Shown: positions 53,129 to 61,213 of the stretch, piece by piece | Layout: the number at the start of each line of letters is the position of its first letter | Numbering within the stretch: position 1 is the stretch's first letter | DNA from: CAWJKP01 sp963843465 | GTDB lineage: Bacteria > Planctomycetota > Planctomycetia > Pirellulales > Thermoguttaceae | Assembly: GCA_963843465.1 (NCBI GenBank) | Contig: CAWJKP010000001.1 | Location: 1-64,000 of the forward strand | Length of the DNA stretch: 64,000 nt | Reading direction: 5' to 3' | The notes under the pieces: generated by a model | What the model was told of the DNA's origin: nothing | The model's input: the letters and a program-made list of their open reading frames with translations, nothing else | Database searches by the model: none | Program-made: the position numbers and the translations under genes

Positions 53129-54131
53129 GCGCACGATCCAGGCACAGCTCGCCATCGCGGACCTCGGCTCGGACGTTTCCCGGTAAGATCAGCTTGCCCG
53201 CGGCAGGTCGATCGCCCGCATCGCTCGGGAGGACCATCTCCGTCAGGGCGTCCCACTGCTGAAAACCCATCGACTGCAGCGGCCAGCCCGCGTCGCGCCA
53301 GGTGGCGATCAGCAACTCTCGCAGAAGGTAACGGGGCTGCCCGGCGAGTGGTCGGAGTTGGATGCGGATCGGGCCGGACCCGCGGCGCAGCACGCATTGC
53401 GGGGCAAGATCCTGCACCTGCCGATCGATGACCTCTTGGGCTTCCCCGGCCAGCGCTGCCAGCCGTAGCAAGGCCTCGACCACGCCGGAATTGAACTGGG
53501 CGGCCAACAGCGGCAGGAGTTGGTGCCGCAGCCGGTTCCGCGTAAATCGGGGATCGGCGTTGCTGGAATCGGAACGGTAGGGTTGCCCAAGGTCGGCCAG
53601 GTAGGTCAAAAGCTCGGACCGTCGCAATCCCAGCAAGGGTCGGATCAGCGTGCAACTTTCTCCCAGGGGCCGGGCCCGGGGAATGCCGGCCAGACCATGG
53701 ATGCCCGTGCCGCGGAGGATGCGATGGAGGATCGTCTCCGCCTGATCGTCGGCCGTATGGGCCGTGACCACGTACCGGGCCCCGTGACGGGCGGCCAGCT
53801 TCTCGAGCGTCTGGTAGCGGATCGTCCGAGCGGCCGTCTCCAGGCCGTCGGCCGCCTCTGGCATCTGCGGGGCGATGTTCACGCGGACCACTTCGCAGGG
53901 AACGCCGAATCGCTCGCACAACTCAAGAACGAACTGCTCATCGGCCAGGGACTCCTCGCCTCGCAAGCCGTGGTTGACATGCCCGGCCACCAGCCGGCCG
54001 GGTCCCGAGGTCTTCAAGGCGTGCATCGCGCGGAATAAGGCCACGCTGTCCCCGCCCCCTGACAGAGCCAAGAGCAGCGTCAGGTCACACCACCTTTCAG
54101 GGGGCCAGTTCTGGGCCAGCTTGACTTCCAA
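53094..54131 (-). CDS. tilS: tRNA(Ile)-lysidine synthase
   Basis: 345 residues from ATG 54131. It joins lysine to C34 of the CAU-anticodon tRNA-Ile so that the tRNA reads AUA. The ATP-binding PP-loop SGGGDS is at residues 24-29. AGHVNHGLRGEESLADEQFV, then VTAHTADDQAETILHRILRG and DSSNADPRFTRNRLRHQLLP are the conserved TilS segments. A C-terminal domain follows (about 240-335). The final SPSPSGRGMW is derived from a palindromic element. The gene is single and faces the small hypothetical gene convergently. Confidence 0.92.
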   Translation of the reverse strand: MEVKLAQNWPPERWCDLTLLLALSGGGDSVALFRAMHALKTSGPGRLVAGHVNHGLRGEESLADEQFVLELCERFGVPCEVVRVNIAPQMPEAADGLETAARTIRYQTLEKLAARHGARYVVTAHTADDQAETILHRILRGTGIHGLAGIPRARPLGESCTLIRPLLGLRRSELLTYLADLGQPYRSDSSNADPRFTRNRLRHQLLPLLAAQFNSGVVEALLRLAALAGEAQEVIDRQVQDLAPQCVLRRGSGPIRIQLRPLAGQPRYLLRELLIATWRDAGWPLQSMGFQQWDALTEMVLPSDAGDRPAAGKLILPGNVRAEVRDGELCLDRAQSPSPSGRGMW

Positions 54132-54708
54132 TGCGTGTTGCGTAGCGACTCTCCTGCGAGCAGTTGCAGTTGGGAGATTCTATCATTAAGATACTAGGGA
54201 TGGTTTGCGTTGGGTAATTTCAAGAAAATGAGTTGGAGTTGAGTGTCTTCGATAGCCCTTGCAGGGGAACCGAAGGACTTCTTGTTGTACGCCAAACGGC
54301 GTCCGAAACGGCATTGGTACTGAGAAACTTGGCAGCACGCGTCTTTCGCCGCCGGGGATGGGAAGGGTTGATGCCTGCGATCTTAATGGTCTTCGTCTGT
54401 GGGCTGCTCGGGGGGTGGCAAGGGATGGCCTTTGCGACCGTCGGCTCCCGCGTGGAATCGTGGCGGCCGGTCAGCGGCCCCCACGGGGCGAAGCGAACCT
54501 GGTCGCCGCAGGCGCAATTTCCCTGGTGGCTTTGCAGGGCTGCTGGCCTCGAATCGGCGATTACCGGTGTTCCACCCGATCCGATCCTTTTGGCCCTCGC
54601 CGCCGATGGCGGTGGGGGAGGGGCGACGGGTGGAGGCCGGCTCCGGGTTCTCTCGGCCGCTATGGTACGACAGGTAGCCTGCGTGGGCTGACACTCCTCC
54701 AGCATTGA
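54132..54708. other. Spacer between tilS and rny with no convincing gene
   Basis: A plus-strand frame of 152 codons (54233-54691) crosses the spacer. It has one hydrophobic stretch (AILMVFVCGLLGGWQG), but composition and the Gly-rich end look like non-coding sequence, and it has no ribosome site. I leave it as uncertain. Confidence 0.4.
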
Positions 54709-54717
54709 GCGAGAGGA
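54709..54717 (+). promoter_or_regulatory. Ribosome binding site that decides the rny start
   Basis: The purine stretch GCGAGAGGA ends eight bases before GTG 54726. This favours the GTG over an upstream TTG at 54705, which lies too close to the same purines. Confidence 0.55.
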
Positions 54718-54725
54718 TATCAGCC

Positions 54726-56289
54726 GTGATCTCGGCGACGACCGTGGTAGCGGTCATCGTGGCGGCCATTTTGGCCTCCGCGGTGACCTTCGGCGTCATG
54801 AAACTCCTGGGCCACCTGCGCTGCAGGGATGCCGAGTCCGACGCCCGGGAGATCATCCGCCGCGCCGAGCAAGAGATGGACAACCGCCGGCGGGTGGTCG
54901 AGCTGGAGATCAAGGAGCAGGCCATCCAGCAGAAGGCCGAAGGCGAGCGAGATCTCCGCGCACTGCGCGAGGAGATCCACGAGCGCCAGCGCCAACTCGA
55001 CAAACGCCAGGACGGTCTGGAACAGCAGGCCGAGCAGCTTCGCAAGCAGGAGAAGACCGTCGAGGGCACGCAGCGGAAGCTGACCGAGAAGATCCAGGAA
55101 GTCAGCCACCGCAAGGAGGAGCTGACGAAGCTCTTGGACCTTCAGCGGCAGACCCTCCACGAGATCAGCGGCCTGTCCGCCGAAGAGGCCACGCGGCGAC
55201 TGATGGCGCTGCTGGAGACGCAGTTGCAGCAGGAGAGCGGCGCGATCCTGATGCGGCACCAGCGTCACCTGGCGGAGGTCTGCGAAGAGAAATCCCGCGC
55301 GCTGCTGTTGACCTGCCTGCACCGCTACGCGGCCAGTCATACCGCGGAGACCACCACCAGCAGCGTCGACATCCCCAACGACGAGATGAAAGGCCGGATC
55401 ATCGGCCGCGAGGGTCGCAACATCCGCGCCTTCGAGAAGGCCACCGGCGTGGACGTGATCATCGACGACACGCCCGGCGTGGTGATCGTCAGCGCCTTCG
55501 ACACCATCCGCCGCGAGGTCGCCCGGCTCGCGCTCAACAAGCTGATCGCCGACGGGCGGATCCATCCCTCGCGGATCGAGGAGCTCGTGGCCGATACGCA
55601 GAAGGAGCTGGAGCGGCACGTCCAGAGGCTCGGCGAGGAGGCCTGCCAGGAAGTCTCCGTACACGGGTTGCACGAACGGCTGGTGAACCTGCTGGGCCGG
55701 CTCCAGTTCCGCACCAGTTACAGCCAGAACGTGCTGCGGCACTCGATCGAGGTGGCCTTTTTGGCCGGGATGCTGGCCGACGAGAATGGGCTACGACGGC
55801 GCCCTGGCCCGCCGCTGCGGCCTGCTGCACGACATCGGCAAGGCGGCCGACCACGAGGCGGAAGGCGGCCATCCGCAGATCGGCGCCGAACTCTTGAAGC
55901 GCTACGGCGAGCGGGTCGAAGTCGTCCACGCCGCCGCCTCGCACCACGACAACGTTTGCGTGGAGAACCCCTACACGACCATCGTGGCCACCGCCGACGC
56001 TTGCAGCGCCAGCCGGCCCGGCGCCCGCCGCGAGACCCTGGAACGCTATATCAAGCGGATGGAGGAGCTGGAGGCCATCGCCGCCGGTTTCCCCGGCGTC
56101 GAGCAGGCCTTCGCCATCCAGGCCGGCCGCGAGCTGCGGGTCATCGTCAGCTCCAAGGAGACCACCGACGAAAGCGCCGCCAGGATCTGCCGCGAGATCG
56201 TCAAGGCCTTCGAGGAGCGCCTCACCTATCCCGGCGAGATCAAGGTCACCGTGCTCCGCGAATCACGCTACACCGAGCTGGCGCGGTAA
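54726..56289 (+). CDS. rny: Ribonuclease Y (one frame break)
   Basis: A membrane-anchored endoribonuclease that initiates mRNA decay. From GTG 54726: an N-terminal membrane helix (VVAVIVAAILASAVTFGVM), a long coiled coil (about 40-170) and a KH domain (MKGRIIGREGRNIRAFEKAT, IIDDTPGVVIVSAFDTIRRE). The HD domain has RHSIEVAFLAGMLADE and LLHDIGKAADHEAEGGH, giving the His-Asp metal site. The C-terminus (IQAGRELRVIVSS, GEIKVTVLRESRYTE) is typical. The total is about 520 residues. One extra A in GAGAATGGGC near 55786 breaks the frame between ADE and MGYDGALAR; an intact protein reads through without it. The phosphoesterase gene downstream is the usual partner. Confidence 0.92.
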
Positions 56290-56328
56290 GCGTATTGACC
56301 GTTAGATCAGAAAAGGTTGGTGGGTCGG

Positions 56329-56729
56329 ATGCGCCAAGTACCGTTCCATCGCGATGCAGAACCGAATCCGTACGAATCGCCGTCTTCCACGTTGTTGGGA
56401 GACGCAGCCACGACGGAAAAGGCCGCCGCGCGGGGCCTCGGGCTGGTCACCACGAGCTTCGTTCTTGCCGTGCTTATCGAAGTGTTTCCGACGGAGACAG
56501 ATATGACGGCCGTTGCCTTTTTGCGCAAAGGAACGTGCCCGCGTTTCTTACCGAGAAGGCAATATTCTTGTCGATAATACTCGCCCCCCTATTGCTTTAT
56601 TTCTGGATAAATGGGTGGCGCGGTGTGATGGCTGCGAAAAGAAGAATAGTCGCAATCGGAATCATTGTTGTACTGAAACTAGCCCTGGACGCGTTTTGGC
56701 TGGTAAGCTATTTTCCGCACACCAAGTGA
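56329..56729 (+). CDS. Small NPYESP membrane protein, frame broken
   Basis: The first frame from ATG 56329 reads NPYESPSSTLLGDAATTEKA, a planctomycete-style N-terminus, then one helix (VTTSFVLAVLIEVF). After a slip near 56520 a second frame continues with two helices (FLSIILAPLLLYFWINGW and IVAIGIIVVLKLALDAFWLV) and stops at 56729. Together the parts give about 133 residues with three hydrophobic segments. No function is known to me. The break may be an assembly indel or real decay. Confidence 0.55.
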
Positions 56730-56795
56730 GGTTTGTCGCGTCAAGGGCCTGGAAAACGATCGATAGTCGCGTCACAATAAGTTGATCGATGCTCC

Positions 56796-56853
56796 CTTGT
56801 GGTGCAGGCGTCCCGCCTGCATTTTCGCGGCAGGCGGGACGCCTGCACCACAA
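56796..56853. repeat. Intergenic copy of the TTGTGGTGCAGGCGTCCC palindrome
   Basis: Near-perfect inverted arms of about 25 bp flank ATTTTCGCGG. It lies 24 bp upstream of the phosphoesterase start. An upstream in-frame ATG at 56782 reads through this element, so I reject that start. Confidence 0.88.
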
Positions 56854-56877
56854 ACAACCGGAAAGACCCTCCATAAC

Positions 56878-57756
56878 GTGCGAATGCTTCTGGTCGGAGA
56901 CGTGGTAGGCAAGCCGGGACGCCAGATCGTGCTGAAGGCCATCCCGGGACTGCGGATCGAGGAGCAGTTGGATTTCGTGGCGGTCAACGCGGAGAACGTG
57001 GCCGGCGGCTCCGGGCTCACCCCGGCCATCTACCATGAGCTGATCGGCGCCGGCGTGGACTGCATCACCATGGGCGACCACATCTATCGCCGCCGCGAGA
57101 TCTACAGCGTGCTGGCCACCGAGCCGCGGATCGTCAAGCCGGCCAACTACCCCGAAAGCGCTCCGGGCCGGGAGTTCACCGTCTTGCGGGCGGCCAATGG
57201 GGACCGCGTGGCGGTGGTCAGCCTGCTGGGCCGGGTCTTCATGCCGCCGGTCGACTGCCCCTTCCAGGCCATCGACCGCGTGCTGGGCCGACTGCCCGGC
57301 GACATCCGCCTGGTGCTGGTCGATCTGCACGCCGAGGCCACCAGCGACAAGCAGCTCATGGGCCGCTACCTCGATGGCCGGGTGACCGCCGTGCTGGGCA
57401 CGCACACCCACGTCCCCACGGCCGATGAGCAGATCCTCCCCGAAGGCACCGCCTTTCAATGCGACGTGGGTATGACCGGTCCGCACGACAGCATCCTCGG
57501 CCGCCGCTACGATCGGGTCCTGGAGACCACCCGCACCTTCCGCCCTACCCATTATGACGTGGCCAGCGACGACGTGCGGCTCCACGGCACCCTGGTGGAG
57601 GCCGTTGCCGCGACGGGCAAGGCCACGAGCATCCGCCGGATCATGATCGACGAGGCCGGCGCCGCGCGGTTGGCGATGGCCGCCGAGAAGCACCGCCAGT
57701 CCCGGCTCCAGCCCCGGGTCGTCCCTCCGTCTCCCACCGGGAGATGGCCGGGGTGA
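56878..57756 (+). CDS. ymdB: YmdB-type metallophosphoesterase (TIGR00282 family)
   Basis: 292 residues from GTG 56878 (or ATG 56884). It shows the family metal-binding pattern: LLVGDVVGKPGR, VAVNAENVAGG, DLHAEATSDKQ and GTHTHVPTADEQILP. The usual GNH is GDH here (GDHIYRRRE), an Asn-to-Asp change at a metal ligand. YmdB of Bacillus is a cyclic nucleotide phosphodiesterase encoded next to rny (family knowledge), and this linkage is present here with one small gene in between. The last ten residues (PPSPTGRWPG) derive from a palindromic element. Confidence 0.85.
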   Translation: MRMLLVGDVVGKPGRQIVLKAIPGLRIEEQLDFVAVNAENVAGGSGLTPAIYHELIGAGVDCITMGDHIYRRREIYSVLATEPRIVKPANYPESAPGREFTVLRAANGDRVAVVSLLGRVFMPPVDCPFQAIDRVLGRLPGDIRLVLVDLHAEATSDKQLMGRYLDGRVTAVLGTHTHVPTADEQILPEGTAFQCDVGMTGPHDSILGRRYDRVLETTRTFRPTHYDVASDDVRLHGTLVEAVAATGKATSIRRIMIDEAGAARLAMAAEKHRQSRLQPRVVPPSPTGRWPG

Positions 57757-57763
57757 GGGGAAT
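57721..57763. repeat. Decayed CCCTC-type palindrome at the 3' end of the phosphoesterase gene
   Basis: GTCCCTCCGTCTCCCACCGG faces GGCCGGGGTGAGGGG. It carries the stop codon of the phosphoesterase gene and encodes its last residues. Confidence 0.6.
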
Positions 57764-57825
57764 TACCACAGACGAACAACCTATAAGTCCCATCAAGTCC
57801 TCTAACGGACGAATCATTCTCAGCG

Positions 57826-57866
57826 CCCCTCACCCCAACCCTCTCCCGAAAGGAGAGGGGGAATTG
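57826..57866. repeat. CCCCTCACCCCAACCCTCTC palindrome between the phosphoesterase and DUF2752 genes
   Basis: CCCCTCACCCCAACCCTCTC faces GAAAGGAGAGGGGGA. The 170-bp spacer (57757-57928) is otherwise featureless. Confidence 0.8.
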
Positions 57867-57928
57867 CACCAAACCGCCCTTGCGGTCCAAATCACTTCTC
57901 GCTATCCTCGCCCAACCTTTCGACCAAC

Positions 57929-58372
57929 GTGAAGGAAGAAAGCTCGACATTTCCGCAGCAGCTTATCGGATGGCGCCGCCTGGCGGTGGCGGCCGCGGTG
58001 ATCGGATTGTTGGCGCCGCTGGTGGTGGCGCGATGTTTGGTGCCCGATCCGCGAGGACTCGGCACGCACCAGCAACTCGGCCTGCCGCCTTGCACGTTTC
58101 GGGTCCTCTTCGGCCGGCCCTGCCCGGCTTGCGGGATGACCACGGCCTGGGCCAACGTGCTGCGCGGCCGGCTGCCGGCCGCCTTGCGGGCGAACGTCAC
58201 CGGGACGCTGCTCTGCGGACTGGACCTGGCGGCCGTCGGCTGGCTGGGGCTTTCGGTCTTGCGGGGTCGATGGCTGGGCGGGGCGCCCAACAACGACGCC
58301 GGCGCCTGGCTGGCCGGCTCCGTGGCGGCCCTGATGCTGGTCGAATGGTGCGTGCGGCTGGCAGTCGGTTGA
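57929..58372 (+). CDS. DUF2752 membrane protein
   Basis: 147 residues from GTG 57929. A hydrophobic N-terminus (LAVAAAVIGLLAPLVVARC) precedes the DUF2752 signature GRPCPACGMTTAWANVLRG, a CxxCGxT motif. Two further helices follow (LLCGLDLAAVGWLGLSVL and AWLAGSVAALMLVEWCVRLA). The biochemical role of the family is not known to me. It lies 27 bp before the lipoprotein gene. Confidence 0.8.
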   Translation: MKEESSTFPQQLIGWRRLAVAAAVIGLLAPLVVARCLVPDPRGLGTHQQLGLPPCTFRVLFGRPCPACGMTTAWANVLRGRLPAALRANVTGTLLCGLDLAAVGWLGLSVLRGRWLGGAPNNDAGAWLAGSVAALMLVEWCVRLAVG

Positions 58373-58399
58373 CCCTTCTCTTCTTTGCGAGGAATGACG

Positions 58400-59056
58400 A
58401 TGGAACGTCGCCCTGCGTCACGTCGCGGCCTAGGCGCCCTGCTGGGGCTGGTGCTCCTCTCGCTGGCCACCGCCTGCGGCTGCCAGGCGGTCATGTTCTC
58501 GGCCATGTACCTCTTCCAAGGAACGACCGTAGACGCTGACTTCGACGGTCTGAGCAAGAAGAAAGTCGTCGTCGTCTGCCGGCAGGCGCCGGGCATGGAG
58601 TTCAGCGATCCCGTCTCCAAGGACCTCGTCAAGCTGGTCACCGCGCGACTGCTCAAGAACGGCTACAAGATCAAGGTGGTCGATCCGTCGAAGGTCGAAC
58701 GCTGGGAGGACGAAAACACGTGGGACGAGTTCCTCACGGTCGGCAGGGCGATGAAGGCCGACATGGTGCTGGGCATCGACTTGGAGCAGTTCAGCATCCG
58801 CGAGGGACAGACGGTCTTCCAGGGCAAGGCCAACGCCACGGTGAAAGTCCTGGATTGCAAGACGGGCAAGGAAGCCTTTTCCAAGCCCATCGCGCCGCTG
58901 ATCTATCCGCCCAATCACGTGATCTCCGTGGCGGACCGGCAGGAAGCCGATTTCCGCCGCGAGTTCGAGGATGTGTTGGCCGAGCGGCTCGCCCGCTTCT
59001 TCTATCCCCACGATCCCAACGACGACATCGGCTTGGACGCCGCAGCCTTCCACTAA
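58400..59056 (+). CDS. Conserved planctomycete-type lipoprotein, unknown function
   Basis: 218 residues from ATG 58400, chosen because GCGAGGA ends seven bases before it; ATG 58394 and TTG 58385 are in the same frame but overlap that site. The N-terminus (GLGALLGLVLLSLATACGC) ends in a Cys-rich lipobox-like segment near Cys26. The soluble part has KKVVVVCRQAPGMEFSDPVS, TARLLKNGYKIKVVDPSKVE, MKADMVLGIDLEQFSIREGQ and ATVKVLDCKTGKEAF. The pattern resembles small outer-membrane-associated proteins that sense or bind, but I cannot assign a role. It converges on the next gene with a 34-bp gap. Confidence 0.75.
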   Translation: MERRPASRRGLGALLGLVLLSLATACGCQAVMFSAMYLFQGTTVDADFDGLSKKKVVVVCRQAPGMEFSDPVSKDLVKLVTARLLKNGYKIKVVDPSKVERWEDENTWDEFLTVGRAMKADMVLGIDLEQFSIREGQTVFQGKANATVKVLDCKTGKEAFSKPIAPLIYPPNHVISVADRQEADFRREFEDVLAERLARFFYPHDPNDDIGLDAAAFH

Positions 59057-59090
59057 CGGTTCTACAGGCCCTCGGGCCGGCACCAGGGAT

Positions 59091-61171
59091 TCAGCGAAGG
59101 CCAGGCCCCCCTTCCAGCCGGGCGAACAGCGAAGCCAGGGCCTGTTCGTAGTGCTTCCATCTTCCCACCGAGGTCCTGAAGACCGGCTGGCGCACCTGGA
59201 CGGCGCTGGCCGTTCTCACCGGCCGCTTCGCCTGGTGGAACTCCAGGCAGCTTGGCTCCCACGCCAGGCCACACCAGGCCACGAGCCTTCGCGCCACGCC
59301 TTCCAGATCGGCCACCGTCTCCTCGTAGTCCACTTCCAACAGGGGCGCCGGCAAAACCTTCCGCCAGTGCTCCATCAGCCGTTGGTACTCGCGAAATCGT
59401 GAAGCTATGTGCTGCTGGTCGTTGGCCCAGCGAATTTCCTGGAAATGCGTCATCCAGCAGGAGACGGCCACGTCGCGCAAGTCGCGACGGCAATGAATGA
59501 ACTTCGCCCGAGGAAAGAGGCTCGCCAACAGACCGAGATACAAGTAGTTGTCCGGCATCTTGTCCACGATGCGAAGCGCTGCGCAACTCAGTGCGCGAAG
59601 TTGCTCCAAGTGACGCGAAGCAAGATGGCCCGCCGTCTCGCGGTCCAAGTGAAGGCCCTCGACGAATTCTGCACTTTGTGCGCCGAGTGCGGTCATGGTG
59701 TCGCGGGCCAGGGTGATCTCCCCCGCGCCGAAGACCTGGGAGTGGCTGGCCAGGATCTGCTCGATGAGCGTCGTGCCGGATCGCGGCAGCCCCACGATAA
59801 ACACCGGCAGGTCGCTTTCCACGCCAAAGCCGCGGACCCGTTGGAAGAAATCCGGCGTCGAGGCCCTGATCATCCGGGTGGTGAGAAACTCGTGTTCTTG
59901 AGGGTCGTACTCCTGGCCGGACTTGCGCCACTCGGACAGTTGCAGCGCGTTGCCCCGATCGAGGTGCTCGGCGGCCTGGGCATACTCGCCGCGCGCGTCC
60001 AGGACTTGGGCCAGGCCGAAGTGCAAGAACAATCGTTGTGCGTCCGTCAACTCCGTTTCCTCCAGCAACCGGCGCTGCGCAGCCAGATCCTGCTGCGGAA
60101 GTTTGCCGCCCAGGAGCTGCGCCAATTGGTAATGCGCGAAGGCTAAGCGGGAATTGTGCTGCAAGGCGGCGCGGAAGGAGTCTTCCGCGCCCGAAGATCG
60201 CCGATCTCCTCCAAGGCAATGCCCAGGTTGACGTGCGTCGCGGCAAGGTCCGGTTTCAGTTCCAGTGCCCGGCGGTAGCAGGCGACCGCTTCGTCCAGCT
60301 TCCCCTGGCCCTCCAAGGCAGCGCCCAGGTTGACGTGTGCCTCGGCAAAGTCCGGCTTCAGTTCCAGAGCCCGGCGGAAGCAGGTGATCGCTGCGTCCGG
60401 CTTCCCCCGGCCGTTCAGCGCCGTGCCCAGGTTGTTGTGTGCCTCGGCAAAGTCCGGCTTTAGTTCCAGTGCCCGGCGGTAGCAGGCGATCGCTTCGTCC
60501 GGATTCCCCCGGCCATGGAAGGTGTTGCCCAGGTTGTTGTGCGCCACGGCCAGGTCTGGCTTCAGTTCCAGAGCCCGGCGGTAGCAGGCGATCGCTTCGT
60601 CGAGCTTCCCCTGGCCCTCCAACGCATTACCCAGACTGTCGTGTGCCACGGCAAAGTCCGGCTTCAGTTGCAGAGCTCCGCGGAAGCAGGCGACCGCTTC
60701 GTCGAGCTTCCCCTGGTTCTTCAAGGCATTACCCAGGTTGACGTGCGCCTCGGCCAGGTCCGGCTTCAGTTCCCGAGCCCGGCGGAAGCAGGCGATCGCT
60801 TCGTCGAGCTTCCCCTGGTCCTTCAACGCAAGGCCCAGATTGACGTGCGCCTCGGCAAAGTCCGGTTTCAGTTCCAGCGCCCGGCGGCAGCAGGCGAGCG
60901 CTTCAGGAATTCTGAGCAAGGCACGATACGCTTCCCCCAGGTTGTTATGGAAGGGAGCCGCATTCCCCTTCAATCCGATCGCCCGTCCGATGTACTCGAC
61001 AGCAACCTCATGCTTGCCCACTTGGTGAGCAATTACGCCGAGAAGATGCCAAGCGTCGGCATGGTTCGGCTCCAGCGCGAGAATCTGCCGATAGATCTGT
61101 TCGGCAGCTTGCAGCCGACCGGCTTGATGGTGCTGGATCGCAATCGCCAATGCTTCGGAAATAGTCGCCAC
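59091..61171 (-). CDS. TPR-sulfotransferase protein, second tandem copy (one-base deletion)
   Basis: The start is GTG 61171 (MATISEALAIAIQHHQAGRL). About nine TPR units of 34 residues (GKLDEAIACYRRALELKPD type) are followed by a sulfotransferase-type domain with the PAPS-loop GLPRSGTTLIEQILASHSQV and VDKMPDNYLYLGLLASLFPR. The total would be about 693 residues. Compared with its intact neighbour, one T is missing in TCCGCGCCC-GAAGATCGCC near 60192, which breaks the frame just before DSFRAALQHNSR. The rest is well conserved, so the loss is recent or an assembly error. The pairing of TPRs with a sulfotransferase-like domain is common in planctomycetes; the acceptor is unknown. Confidence 0.82.
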
Positions 61172-61213
61172 GACGTAAATTATGACAGCACAACCTGCCG
61201 GCCGCAACATCGT

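Noticed and set aside
54233..54691. A 152-residue ORF between tilS and rny.
   Set aside because: No ribosome site, unnatural composition, and no recognisable family; kept only as an uncertain spacer.
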